Origin: Halopseudomonas laoshanensis
GTDB lineage: Bacteria; Pseudomonadota; Gammaproteobacteria; Pseudomonadales; Pseudomonadaceae
Direction of reading: 5' to 3'
DNA length: 64,000 nt
Assembly (NCBI RefSeq): GCF_008365385.1
Contig: NZ_QOVF01000001.1
Coordinates: 186,001 to 250,000 of the forward strand
Part shown: positions 37,219-45,195 of the stretch, piece after piece
How positions within the stretch are numbered: the first letter of the stretch is position 1
Layout of the letters: each line of letters begins with the position of its first letter
Position numbers and translations under genes: made by a program
Notes under the pieces: model-generated
Seen by the model: the letters and a program-made list of their open reading frames with translations, nothing else
Databases searched by the model: none
What the model was told of the DNA's origin: nothing

Positions 37219-38355
37219 ATGGATAACCTTCTCCAATTATGGGAGTCGACGGGGATTTATCGGATGGAGCTGGGTCAGGTAATCATGATCCTGGTCTGTC
37301 TGGGCATGATCTATTTGGCTATCCGCAAGGGTTTCGAACCATTACTGCTGATCCCGATTGGCTTTGGCGGCATTCTCGTCAACCTGCCGGTGGCGGCGAT
37401 GGGTGATCCGGGCGGCCTGTTGTATCTGATCTACCAGGTGGGTTTGCCCACGACCGTGTTCCCGCTGTTGATCTTTATGGGTGTGGGAGCGATGACCGAT
37501 TTTGGTCCAATGCTGGCCAACCCTAGAACCTTGCTGTTGGGCGCTGCCGCGCAATTCGGTATCTTCGGTACGCTGATGGGCGCATTGGCGCTGACATCTT
37601 GGGGTATTCCGGGTTTTGAGTTTACGTTGAAGGAGGCTGCCTCGATCGCTATTATCGGCGGTGCTGACGGTCCCACCTCTATCTTCGTTACCTCCCAGCT
37701 CGCACCGCAGTTGTTGGGTCCCATCGCTGTGGCCGCTTACGCCTATATGGCGCTGGTGCCCATGATTCAGCCGCCGATCATGCGCGCGCTGACCACTGAA
37801 AAAGAGCGGGCCATCACCATGACCCAGCTCCGAGTCGTGAGCAAGACCGAGAAAATCATTTTCCCGATACTGCTTCTGCTGTTGGTGGCGTTGCTGTTGC
37901 CGTCTGCTGCGCCGTTGGTGGGGATGCTGTGCTTCGGTAACCTGATGCGTGAGTGTGGTGTGGTCGAGCGTCTGGCGGATACTTCGCGGAACGCCCTGAT
38001 CAACATCGTCACCATGGGTCTGGGGTTGGCAGTGGGTTCGAAGCTGTCTTCGGAGTCATTCCTGCAGCTGACCACCCTGGGTATTCTGGTACTGGGTATG
38101 ATTGCCTTTTGTGTTGGCACCGCCTCAGGCGTGTTGATGGCGAAGCTGATGAACGCGGTTAGCAAGCAGGCGATCAACCCTTTGATCGGCTCTGCCGGCG
38201 TATCCGCTGTGCCGATGGCGGCGCGGGTATCCAACAAGGTTGGTCTCGAGGCTAATCCGCAGAACTTCCTGCTGATGCATGCCATGGGTCCGAACGTGGC
38301 TGGTGTGATTGGCTCTGCGGTGGCGGCGGGTATCCTGTTGTCCTTCGTTGGCTAA
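37219..38355 (+). CDS. oadB: Na+-translocating oxaloacetate decarboxylase beta subunit OadB
   Basis: Integral membrane subunit that decarboxylates carboxybiotin and pumps Na+ outward. The 378-aa product has about nine or more hydrophobic helices. It shows the family signatures [13 protein letters not shown], with the Asp implicated in Na+ and carboxybiotin handling, and the region [18 protein letters not shown] near 325-345. The start follows GGAG by 9 nt. With OadG and OadA it makes a complete sodium pump. This links oxaloacetate metabolism to sodium motive force and suggests life in Na+-rich habitats. A bidirectional terminator ends the operon. Confidence 0.96.
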   Translation: MDNLLQLWESTGIYRMELGQVIMILVCLGMIYLAIRKGFEPLLLIPIGFGGILVNLPVAAMGDPGGLLYLIYQVGLPTTVFPLLIFMGVGAMTDFGPMLANPRTLLLGAAAQFGIFGTLMGALALTSWGIPGFEFTLKEAASIAIIGGADGPTSIFVTSQLAPQLLGPIAVAAYAYMALVPMIQPPIMRALTTEKERAITMTQLRVVSKTEKIIFPILLLLLVALLLPSAAPLVGMLCFGNLMRECGVVERLADTSRNALINIVTMGLGLAVGSKLSSESFLQLTTLGILVLGMIAFCVGTASGVLMAKLMNAVSKQAINPLIGSAGVSAVPMAARVSNKVGLEANPQNFLLMHAMGPNVAGVIGSAVAAGILLSFVG

Positions 38356-38374
38356 AAACCTGATTGGCAGAATC

Positions 38375-38403
38375 AAAAAAACCGCTCAATGAGCGGTTTT
38401 TTT
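38375..38403. terminator. Bidirectional terminator between oadB and amrZ
   Basis: AAACCGCTC-AAT-GAGCGGTTT with a T7 run on the + strand and an A-run on the left that serves the opposite strand. Lies between the convergent oadB and amrZ genes. Confidence 0.92.
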
Positions 38404-38436
38404 GTGGGTCAGGTAAAGATCAATTGTGCGGGAGTA

Positions 38437-38763
38437 TCAGGCTTGTTGCTGTTCTTCGCCGGGCAGTAGCGCAAGCAGAGCATTCTGCTGGCGTCGGCTC
38501 ATTTCACGGAACCGCAGAAGCAGGTCGCGCTCGGGGTGGCTTAGGCCATCCAGCTGCTTATCGTTAAGTAGCTGTCGGGAGGGTTGCTCGGGCAGCGTCG
38601 GCAGATCCAGCAGGCTGTGTTCAAGCCGGGCTATGATCTCGGAATTCATGCTGCGGTGATGCTGCCGGGCAACTTCGGCGATATGTTCCCGCATACCCTC
38701 AGGCAGGCGAACGACGAATTTGTCAGCAGTACGACTGGTGTAATGTTGGGTAGCAGTTTTCAT
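38437..38763 (-). CDS. amrZ: Ribbon-helix-helix regulator AmrZ
   Basis: 108-aa Arc-family DNA-binding protein matching AmrZ, the Pseudomonas alginate and motility regulator Z. The beta-strand that contacts DNA reads [12 protein letters not shown], giving contact residues K15, V17 and R19, followed by the [14 protein letters not shown] helices. The C-terminal tetramerisation part ends in [10 protein letters not shown]. Length equals that of P. aeruginosa AmrZ as I remember it. No clear Shine-Dalgarno precedes the ATG. AmrZ is known to repress its own gene and to control flagellar and c-di-GMP genes; a TGGCCA repeat lies 38-63 nt upstream. Convergent with oadB. Confidence 0.88.
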   Translation of the reverse strand: MKTATQHYTSRTADKFVVRLPEGMREHIAEVARQHHRSMNSEIIARLEHSLLDLPTLPEQPSRQLLNDKQLDGLSHPERDLLLRFREMSRRQQNALLALLPGEEQQQA

Positions 38764-39111
38764 ATGGGCAACATTAATCGCTTGAGAGAATAAAATCGAT
38801 ACTGGCCATTTGGAAACTGGCCAGTTGCCTTTTAAGTCAGTTTAGCTCCAAGCATAGAATTTGCCTCTGCGCAGGGCTGACTTGCCTACAAGGGTCCAAT
38901 TCAGCTCTTTATACCTGTTTTATCCTTACGTGTCAGTGCGCGACAGAAAAATGCCTCTAATTTGTGACGTATTTCCGACAGGTGGCATTGTGCAACTACA
39001 GACGGTTGCGACCTGCACCGGTGGCCAATCCTGGCCGTGATCGGGTAATATGCACGCGCTGTTAAGGTGCTACGTCGATACGGCGTTGATCCGTCAGGCT
39101 ATTTCCGAAGC
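38764..39111. other. Intergenic region upstream of amrZ and tRNA-Arg(CCT)
   Basis: 348 bp without a gene. The left part holds the amrZ promoter region with a TGGCCA repeat. The right part holds TAATAT (39046-39051), a possible -10 for the tRNA, without a convincing -35. Nothing else was recognised. Confidence 0.6.
38801..38826. promoter_or_regulatory. Candidate AmrZ autoregulatory operator
   Basis: ACTGGCCA occurs at 38801-38808 and again at 38816-38823, 15 bp apart. The second copy lies inside the perfect 12-bp palindrome AACTGGCCAGTT (38815-38826). The spacing puts both copies on one DNA face about one and a half turns apart, upstream of amrZ. AmrZ autorepression is known in P. aeruginosa; assignment to this site is inference. 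Confidence 0.45.
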
Positions 39112-39188
39112 GCGCTTGTAGCTCAGCTGGATAGAGCGACCGCCTCCTAAGCGGTAGGTCCCCGGTTCGAATCCGGGCTCGCGCACCA
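39112..39188 (+). tRNA. tRNA-Arg(CCT) with imperfect acceptor stem
   Basis: 77 nt with encoded CCA. Anticodon stem-loop ACCGC-CTCCTAA-GCGGT gives anticodon CCT (AGG codons). The D arm GCTC...GAGC and T arm CCCGG-TTCGAAT-CCGGG are intact, and the discriminator is A. The acceptor arms GCGCTTG and CTCGCGC leave two adjacent mismatches (U5-C68 and U6-U67). A shifted register using GCGCG from 39110 pairs five bases but leaves two extra nucleotides. It could be functional but unusual, or partly degenerate. Confidence 0.88.
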
Positions 39189-39302
39189 CGGAAGCATGTT
39201 TATCAGGTTTTATCCCCTTGCAGGATTTCGCCGCAGGCGATGGACGTCTCTGGCGTCAGGGCTTAGGCTAGAGCCATCCAATAGCTATTCTGCAGGCAGC
39301 AC

Positions 39303-40163
39303 ATGCCTTACCGTTCCAACCCTGTTGATGATAACGCTAGCCCGATGCGGCATGCCGCTGTGGCAACTGCGGGTATGGCCAACCGCCAGGGATTTGTTGA
39401 GCTGGATGCTGACGGCTCCGCCGGTGATGCGGTGCTGGCAGAGGAATGCGCGCTGGCCTTGAGCTATAACGGCATCGCCCAGGCGGTGATGATGATCTCG
39501 CCGCATGATCTTGAGGATTTCGTCTTCGGTTTCAGTCTGAGCAACGGATTGATTGGCGCTGTTGATGAGATTTTCGATCTGGTACTGAGTGGCGAGGGTG
39601 GGCATTGGCAGGCCGCGTTGCAGATCAGCAGCCGGGCGTTTCATGCGTTGACGCTGCAGCGTCGGCATCTGGCCGGTAGCAGCGGCTGCGGGTTGTGTGG
39701 TGTTGAATCGATGGCGCTGGCACTGCCACAACTGACGCCACTCAGTAGAAGCGTGTTGCCGCCCTTGGGACATCTTGACGACCTGCGGGGCCATATCGAT
39801 CAGGCTCAACAGCTGGCTCGCGCCAGCGGCGCGATGCACGCTGCGCTGTATGTGGATGAGCAAGGTGCGATAACACTGTGCCGAGAAGATATCGGCCGGC
39901 ATAACGCGCTGGACAAACTCATAGGTGCGCTGTATCGCCAGCAGATCGACTACAAAAGAGGCTTTGTTGCGGTGACCAGCCGTTGCAGCCTGGAGTTGAT
40001 TCACAAGGCCATTCGCGCGCAACTACCGACGTTGGTCAGTTTGTCTGCCCCGACTGCGCTCAGCGTCGATTGGGCCGTTCGCCACGGTTTGAACCTGATC
40101 CACCTGCCGCATAGCGGCGCCCCGCGACTTTATACCCCTCAGCCGACACGGGACCTCGCATGA
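39303..40163 (+). CDS. fdhD: Formate dehydrogenase accessory sulfurtransferase FdhD
   Basis: Cytoplasmic protein that transfers sulfur from a cysteine desulfurase to the Mo-bis-MGD cofactor, needed for formate dehydrogenase activity. It is 286 aa, with the sulfur-relay CxxC as C129-GL-C132 in SSGCGLCG. Other family motifs are DLEDFVFGFSLSNG, DIGRHNALDKLIGA, and a C-terminal TSRCSLELIHKA. Its stop overlaps the next gene as ATGA, so it is coupled to the YdeP-type molybdoenzyme, its likely client. The Shine-Dalgarno is weak. Confidence 0.93.
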   Translation: MPYRSNPVDDNASPMRHAAVATAGMANRQGFVELDADGSAGDAVLAEECALALSYNGIAQAVMMISPHDLEDFVFGFSLSNGLIGAVDEIFDLVLSGEGGHWQAALQISSRAFHALTLQRRHLAGSSGCGLCGVESMALALPQLTPLSRSVLPPLGHLDDLRGHIDQAQQLARASGAMHAALYVDEQGAITLCREDIGRHNALDKLIGALYRQQIDYKRGFVAVTSRCSLELIHKAIRAQLPTLVSLSAPTALSVDWAVRHGLNLIHLPHSGAPRLYTPQPTRDLA

Positions 40164-42484
40164 CTGCTCGCTACAAGCCCTACAAAGGACCTGCCGCAGG
40201 GTGGGGCGCGCTGCGCAGTGTCGGTCTGGCCTGGCTGGACAGCAAGCAGCCGATCAAGAACCTGCGGGCGATGCTCAAAACCAATCAACATGGTGGTTTT
40301 GATTGCCCCGGCTGCGCCTGGGGTGACTCGGCCGAATCAGCACACATTAAGTTTTGTGAGAACGGCGCCAAGGCAGTGAACTGGGAAGCGACCAGCCGCG
40401 CAGCAGGGGCAGATTTTTTTGCCCGCCACAGCGTTAGTCAGCTACGCGAACAGAGTGACTATTGGCTGGAATATCAAGGGCGTCTGACCGAGCCGATGCG
40501 CTATGACCGCGCCTCTGATCACTACGTTCCGGTGAGCTGGGAGCAAGCTTTTGCGTTGATTGCGAGCCACCTCAATGCGCTGGAGAGTCCGCATCAGGCG
40601 GAGTTTTATACCTCGGGCAGGGCCAGTAATGAGGCGGCGTTTCTCTACCAGTTGTTTGTCAGGACGCTGGGCACCAACAATTTCCCCGATTGTTCGAACA
40701 TGTGCCACGAGGCTAGCGGTGTAGCCCTGGATGCCTGTCTCGGTACCGGCAAGGGTAGCGTGACGCTGGCGGATTTTGCCCTGGCTGACGGTATCTTCAT
40801 TTTTGGCCAGAACCCCGGCACCAATCATCCCCGTATGCTGGAGCCGCTCAAGGAAGCCGTAAAGCGCGGGGCGCAGGTGGTGTGTTTTAATCCGCTGCGT
40901 GAACGGGGGCTGGAGCGCTTCCAGCATCCGCAAAACCCGCTGGAAATGCTCAGCAATACTTCGTCGCCGCTCAATACCGCCTTCTTCCGCCCGGCGCTGG
41001 GCGGTGATATGGCAGCGCTGCGGGGCATCGCCAAGTGCCTGTGGTACTGGGAGCAGCAGGCCCTGGAGCAGAGTGGGCCAGCAGTGTTTGATCGGGGTTT
41101 CCTCGCCGAGCACTGCCATGGAGTTGAAAGCTATCTGGCGCTGCTGGATGACAGTCCGTGGGATCAGATTACACAGCAGTCGGGTTTGAGCCGTGACGAG
41201 ATTGAGCAGGTCGCGCAGCGCTATCGGCGCTGCGAGCGGGTAATTATCTGCTGGGCCATGGGCATTACCCAGCATCACCACGCGGTGGCTACCATTCAGG
41301 AAATTGCGCACCTGCAAATGCTGCGCGGGCAACTTGGCAAACCGGGTGCCGGGCTCTGCCCGGTGCGCGGTCATAGTAATGTGCAGGGTGACCGCACCAT
41401 GGGCATCAATGAGCGTCCGAGTAGCGCCTTGCTGGATGCCATTGAGCGCCAGTTTGCTATCGCCGTTCCGCGCCGGCAGGGACACAACACGGTTGAAGCC
41501 ATCAATGCGATGCTGGCGGGTCAGATCAAGGTTTTTGTGGCGCTGGGTGGCAATTTTGCCCAGGCCACGCCGGACACCCCACGCACCCACCAGGCTCTGC
41601 AGCGCTGCGAACTAACGGTGCAGATCAGCACCAAGCTCAACCGCAGTCATTTGACGCCCGGTCGCGATGCACTGATTCTGCCCTGCCTGGGGCGCACCGA
41701 TATCGATATCCAGGCCAGTGGCCCACAGGCGGTCAGCGTGGAGGACTCGTTCAGCATGATTCATGCGTCCTATGGACAACTGCCTCCGTTATCCGGGCAG
41801 ATGCGTTCCGAGCCCGCCATCATCGCCGGCATGGCTCAAGCCACACTGGGAAATAGGCCGGTGCGGTGGAGCGAACTGGCCGACGATTACGCCAGGATCC
41901 GCGAGCTTATCAGTGCGACTATTCCGGGCTTTGAAAACTTCAACCAGCGGCTCGCTCAGCCTGGTGGCTTCCATCTGGCCAACCCGGTCAACTCGCTGAC
42001 GTGGGATACTCCGGCGGCCAAGGCGAGCTTCAGCGCCAATCCGTTGCCAAAGGTTTTGCTGCACGAACGCGTGTTGGCGACCGGTCAGACTCCCGATCTG
42101 ATCTTGCAGACACTTCGCTCTCATGATCAGTACAACACCACGATCTATGGGCTGAATGACCGCTATCGCGGCGTACAGGGCACGCGCGAGGTGCTGTTCA
42201 TCAATGCGTTGGATATCCAGCGTCTGGGGTTTGTGCCTGGTCAAAAGGTCGATCTGGTGGCGCTGTGGGACGATGGGGTCGACCGGCGCGTCAAGGGCTT
42301 CACTCTGCTGGAGTTCGACGTTCCGCCAGGCCAGGCGGCGGCCTATTATCCCGAGACCAATCCCCTTGTCGCATTGGATAGCTACGGCGAGGGCAGCTTT
42401 ACTCCCGCATCGAAATTCATCGCCGTGCGTCTGGAGGCCAGTGCCGCTGATATAGCTAACCAGATTAACGTCGCGCTTCAATAA
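40160..42484 (+). CDS. FdhF/YdeP-family molybdopterin oxidoreductase
   Basis: 774-aa member of the DMSO-reductase superfamily, YdeP branch, binding Mo-bis-MGD; no signal peptide, so cytoplasmic. The N-terminus has GGFDCPGCAWGD and HIKFCENGAKAVNWE, the cysteines typical of this branch. The core has YTSGRASNEAAFLYQLF, NNFPDCSNMCHEASG, and GRTDIDIQASG. The C-terminal molydop-binding domain contains NDRYRGVQGTREV. The true substrate of the YdeP branch is unsettled (E. coli YdeP is linked to acid resistance). Coupling to fdhD suggests that its cofactor is sulfurated by FdhD. Confidence 0.9.
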   Translation: MTARYKPYKGPAAGWGALRSVGLAWLDSKQPIKNLRAMLKTNQHGGFDCPGCAWGDSAESAHIKFCENGAKAVNWEATSRAAGADFFARHSVSQLREQSDYWLEYQGRLTEPMRYDRASDHYVPVSWEQAFALIASHLNALESPHQAEFYTSGRASNEAAFLYQLFVRTLGTNNFPDCSNMCHEASGVALDACLGTGKGSVTLADFALADGIFIFGQNPGTNHPRMLEPLKEAVKRGAQVVCFNPLRERGLERFQHPQNPLEMLSNTSSPLNTAFFRPALGGDMAALRGIAKCLWYWEQQALEQSGPAVFDRGFLAEHCHGVESYLALLDDSPWDQITQQSGLSRDEIEQVAQRYRRCERVIICWAMGITQHHHAVATIQEIAHLQMLRGQLGKPGAGLCPVRGHSNVQGDRTMGINERPSSALLDAIERQFAIAVPRRQGHNTVEAINAMLAGQIKVFVALGGNFAQATPDTPRTHQALQRCELTVQISTKLNRSHLTPGRDALILPCLGRTDIDIQASGPQAVSVEDSFSMIHASYGQLPPLSGQMRSEPAIIAGMAQATLGNRPVRWSELADDYARIRELISATIPGFENFNQRLAQPGGFHLANPVNSLTWDTPAAKASFSANPLPKVLLHERVLATGQTPDLILQTLRSHDQYNTTIYGLNDRYRGVQGTREVLFINALDIQRLGFVPGQKVDLVALWDDGVDRRVKGFTLLEFDVPPGQAAAYYPETNPLVALDSYGEGSFTPASKFIAVRLEASAADIANQINVALQ

Positions 42485-42687
42485 AGCTGATCTTCAAGTC
42501 GGCCGTTAGCAAACGTGGTGCAAACGGATGGATCTGCCCCATTTTTGAACCCTCTCGCCCCGTTGTGGGTAGCTGCTGCGCCGAGATAGCGCAGTTTTCT
42601 GTACTGGACCGTCAAATCTGTAACGAATATGTCGCAATGCTAAACGTTTTGACCGTGAAAGATTCTTTACTGTGAACTTAACTGTAC

Positions 42688-42703
42688 TGGTACAGCCCTT
42701 GCA
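42688..42703 (+). promoter_or_regulatory. Sigma-54 promoter of aapJQMP
   Basis: TGGTAC-AGCCC-TTGCA fits TGGCAC-N5-TTGCW with one mismatch and exact GG-N10-GC spacing. Start expected near 42714. This fits RpoN control of amino-acid uptake by nitrogen status or an amino-acid-sensing two-component system. Confidence 0.8.
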
Positions 42704-42721
42704 GTAATTGTCGGGACTGAG

Positions 42722-42738
42722 ATTGGCACCTCGCCAAT
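42722..42738. promoter_or_regulatory. Inverted repeat in the aapJ leader
   Basis: ATTGGC-ACCTC-GCCAAT, a perfect 6-bp dyad with a 5-nt centre, beginning about 8 nt downstream of the predicted sigma-54 start. It could be an operator or an RNA hairpin. No known site was recognised. Confidence 0.35.
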
Positions 42739-42873
42739 GGTCTCGAGCCAGCTTTATGGCGATTTCCGTTCCAGTATTACAGCATTGCTTTCATGGTGGA
42801 GCGCCTGCGCTTTTCAACGTAGGCACCGGAGAAGAGACTCCTCTACAAATAATAGAAAAATGGGAGATTTTGC

Positions 42874-43902
42874 ATGAATACGGTGAAAACCACTCTGGCA
42901 GTATTCGCGACAGCTGCCGCGTTAGGCGTCAGCAGCTTTGCCCACGCGGGTACCACGCTGGACGAGATTCAGAAGAAAGGTTTTGTGCAATGCGGTATCA
43001 GTGATGGTCTGCCGGGCTTCTCCTATGCCGACGAAAAAGGTAACTACCTGGGTCTGGATGTTGATGTATGCCGCGCCGTAGCCGCCGCGCTGTTTGGCGA
43101 TGCAACCAAAGTGCGCTACAGCCCGCTGACCGCCAAGGAGCGCTTCACGGCATTGCAGTCTGGCGAAGTGGACGTGCTCTCGCGTAACACCACCTGGACC
43201 AGTTCGCGCGATGCGGGCCTGGGCTTGAACTTTACCGGCGTTAACTACTACGACGGTCAGGGCTTTCTGGTGAACAAGAAGCTTGGGGTCAAGAGCGCCA
43301 AGGAACTGGATGGTGCGACCGTTTGTATCCAGGCCGGCACTACCACTGAGTTAAATGCGGCTGATTATTTCCGTTCCAACGGCATGAGCTTTACACCTAT
43401 CACCTACGACACCTCCGATGAAAGCGCCAAGTCTCTGGAATCAGGCCGCTGCGACGTGCTGACCTCTGACCAGTCGCAACTGTATGCCCAGCGTATCAAG
43501 CTCGGCTCACCAGACGACTATGTTGTACTGCCCGAAGTGATCTCCAAGGAGCCGCTGGGCCCGGTAGTGCGTCAGGGTGATGACGAGTGGTTCAACATCG
43601 TCAAGTGGTCGTTGTTCGCGATGCTGAATGCCGAAGAACTGGGTGTCACTTCAGAGAATGTTGATGAAATGGCCAAGTCCAAAGCCAACCCGGATATTGC
43701 CCGTCTCTTAGGCGGCGAGGGTGAATACGGTAAGGAATTGAAATTGCCTAAAGACTGGGCTCACCAGATCATCAAGCAAGTCGGCAACTACGGAGAAAGT
43801 TTCGAGCGCAATGTCGGCGCTGGCAGCGAACTGAAAATCGAACGTGGTCTTAATGCCCTTTGGAACCAAGGTGGGGTCCAGTACGCACCGCCGGTGCGCT
43901 GA
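42874..43902 (+). CDS. aapJ: General L-amino-acid ABC transporter, periplasmic binding protein AapJ
   Basis: Type 3 solute-binding protein (342 aa). A signal peptide of about 25 residues ends at AHA before GTTLDEIQ. Ligand-site features of the polar amino acid family are present (SRNTTWTSSRD, CIQAGTTTELNAADYF, VLPEVISKEPLGPVVRQGD). The start follows GGGAG. First gene of aapJQMP, and the sigma-54 promoter upstream is its likely driver. Such systems take up glutamate, aspartate and many other L-amino acids; the exact range here is not readable. Confidence 0.93.
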   Translation: MNTVKTTLAVFATAAALGVSSFAHAGTTLDEIQKKGFVQCGISDGLPGFSYADEKGNYLGLDVDVCRAVAAALFGDATKVRYSPLTAKERFTALQSGEVDVLSRNTTWTSSRDAGLGLNFTGVNYYDGQGFLVNKKLGVKSAKELDGATVCIQAGTTTELNAADYFRSNGMSFTPITYDTSDESAKSLESGRCDVLTSDQSQLYAQRIKLGSPDDYVVLPEVISKEPLGPVVRQGDDEWFNIVKWSLFAMLNAEELGVTSENVDEMAKSKANPDIARLLGGEGEYGKELKLPKDWAHQIIKQVGNYGESFERNVGAGSELKIERGLNALWNQGGVQYAPPVR

Positions 43903-44002
43903 TCCGATCAGACGGCAGCCCATCCCGGGGCTGTCGGCAGTGTTCCTATGATGTGAACCTCATGCCCGCCTGTGCGGGCGTGAGTGTTCTATGAGGGCTT
44001 CT

Positions 44003-45187
44003 ATGCAAACTGCTACAAAAGTACCTCGCCCGCGCGGCTCAGTCTGGACCGACCCGAAGGCGCGTGCGTGGATTTTCCAGTTGCTGGCTATTGTTTTAGT
44101 AGTAGCCATGGGCTGGTTTCTGTACGACAACACCATGACCAATCTGGAAAAGCGCGGCATCACGACGGGCTTTGCTTTTCTCAACAACACTGCAGGGTTC
44201 GGGATTGCCCAGCATCTGATTGAATATACCGAGAGTGATAGCTACGGCCGAGTATTTCTGATCGGCTTGCTCAACACTTTGCTGGTCTCGGTGATCGGTA
44301 TCGTTATGGCGACGCTGTTGGGCTTTCTGCTTGGCGTGGCACGGCTTTCGCCCAACTGGTTGATGCGCCAACTGGCCACAGTCTATATCGAGATCTTTCG
44401 CAATATTCCGCCCTTGCTACAGATACTCTTCTGGTATTTCGCGGTCATGCTCAGCTTGCCGGGGCCGCGTCAGAGTTTGAGTCTGCTGGATACGTTCTTT
44501 ATCAACAGCCGAGGCCTGTATATGCCTTCGCCGACGCTGTCCGACACCTTCGGGTTGTTTATGGCTGCGTTAGTGCTGTCGGTAGTGGCCATTGTCTTTC
44601 TGGCCCGTTGGGCGAAGGCTCGGCGTGAAGCGAGCGGTCAGATATTTCCGGTGGCGCTCAGTGCGGTGGGCATTCTGCTAGTGGTTCCGGGGCTGGCAGT
44701 CATGGTTGCCGGATCACCGGTGGTGTGGGCAATACCGGAGCTGACTGGCTTCAACTTCCGCAATGGCTGGGTAATGATTCCCGAGCTGATTGCGTTGACG
44801 TTGGCACTGACCATGTATACCGCGGCATTTATTGCCGAGATTGTTCGTTCGGGTATTCAGTCGGTCAGCCATGGCCAAACCGAAGCAGCCTATTCCCTGG
44901 GCCTTCCTGCGGGACGGACGCTGCGACTGGTGATCATACCGCAGGCATTGCGGGTGATCATTCCGCCTTTGACCAGTCAATATCTGAATCTGGCGAAGAA
45001 CTCCTCGCTCGCCGCTGCGATTGGTTACCCGGAGATGGTCTCGCTGTTTGCCGGCACGGTGTTGAATCAAACCGGGCAGGCAATTGAGGTGATTGCGATC
45101 ACCATGAGCGTTTATCTGGCCATCAGTATCAGCATCTCGATGCTGATGAACTGGTACAACAAGCGCATTGCGCTGATCGAGCGATAG
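44003..45187 (+). CDS. aapQ: General L-amino-acid ABC transporter permease AapQ
   Basis: Inner-membrane permease (394 aa from ATG 44003, which has GAGGG upstream; an ATG four codons earlier at 43991 is possible). About eight hydrophobic helices are seen, more than the usual HisM type, as expected for AapQ. The EAA loop (QTEAAYSLGLPAGRTLRLVIIPQALRVIIPP) contacts the ATPase; here it is HGQTEAAYSLGL onward at about 295. aapM starts 8 bp later. Confidence 0.92.
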   Translation: MQTATKVPRPRGSVWTDPKARAWIFQLLAIVLVVAMGWFLYDNTMTNLEKRGITTGFAFLNNTAGFGIAQHLIEYTESDSYGRVFLIGLLNTLLVSVIGIVMATLLGFLLGVARLSPNWLMRQLATVYIEIFRNIPPLLQILFWYFAVMLSLPGPRQSLSLLDTFFINSRGLYMPSPTLSDTFGLFMAALVLSVVAIVFLARWAKARREASGQIFPVALSAVGILLVVPGLAVMVAGSPVVWAIPELTGFNFRNGWVMIPELIALTLALTMYTAAFIAEIVRSGIQSVSHGQTEAAYSLGLPAGRTLRLVIIPQALRVIIPPLTSQYLNLAKNSSLAAAIGYPEMVSLFAGTVLNQTGQAIEVIAITMSVYLAISISISMLMNWYNKRIALIER

Positions 45188-45195
45188 GAACAGCC

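Larger units (their letters stand above)
42485..42873. other. Intergenic control region of the aap operon
   Basis: 389 bp without a credible gene. Holds a sigma-54 promoter (42688) and a palindromic element (42722), leaving a leader of about 160 nt before aapJ. No terminator for the preceding gene was recognised. Confidence 0.6.

Noticed and set aside
38757-38775. Short out-of-frame ORF overlapping the amrZ start codon
   Set aside because: Four codons only, without a ribosome site; too short to support.
40442-41590. 382-codon minus-strand ORF opposite the YdeP-type gene
   Set aside because: Shadow of a clearly conserved molybdoenzyme frame.
42725-42740. TGGCACCTCGCCAATG as a second sigma-54 site upstream of aapJ
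   Set aside because: No GC at the -12 position; the sequence is better read as the inverted repeat ATTGGC-ACCTC-GCCAAT.
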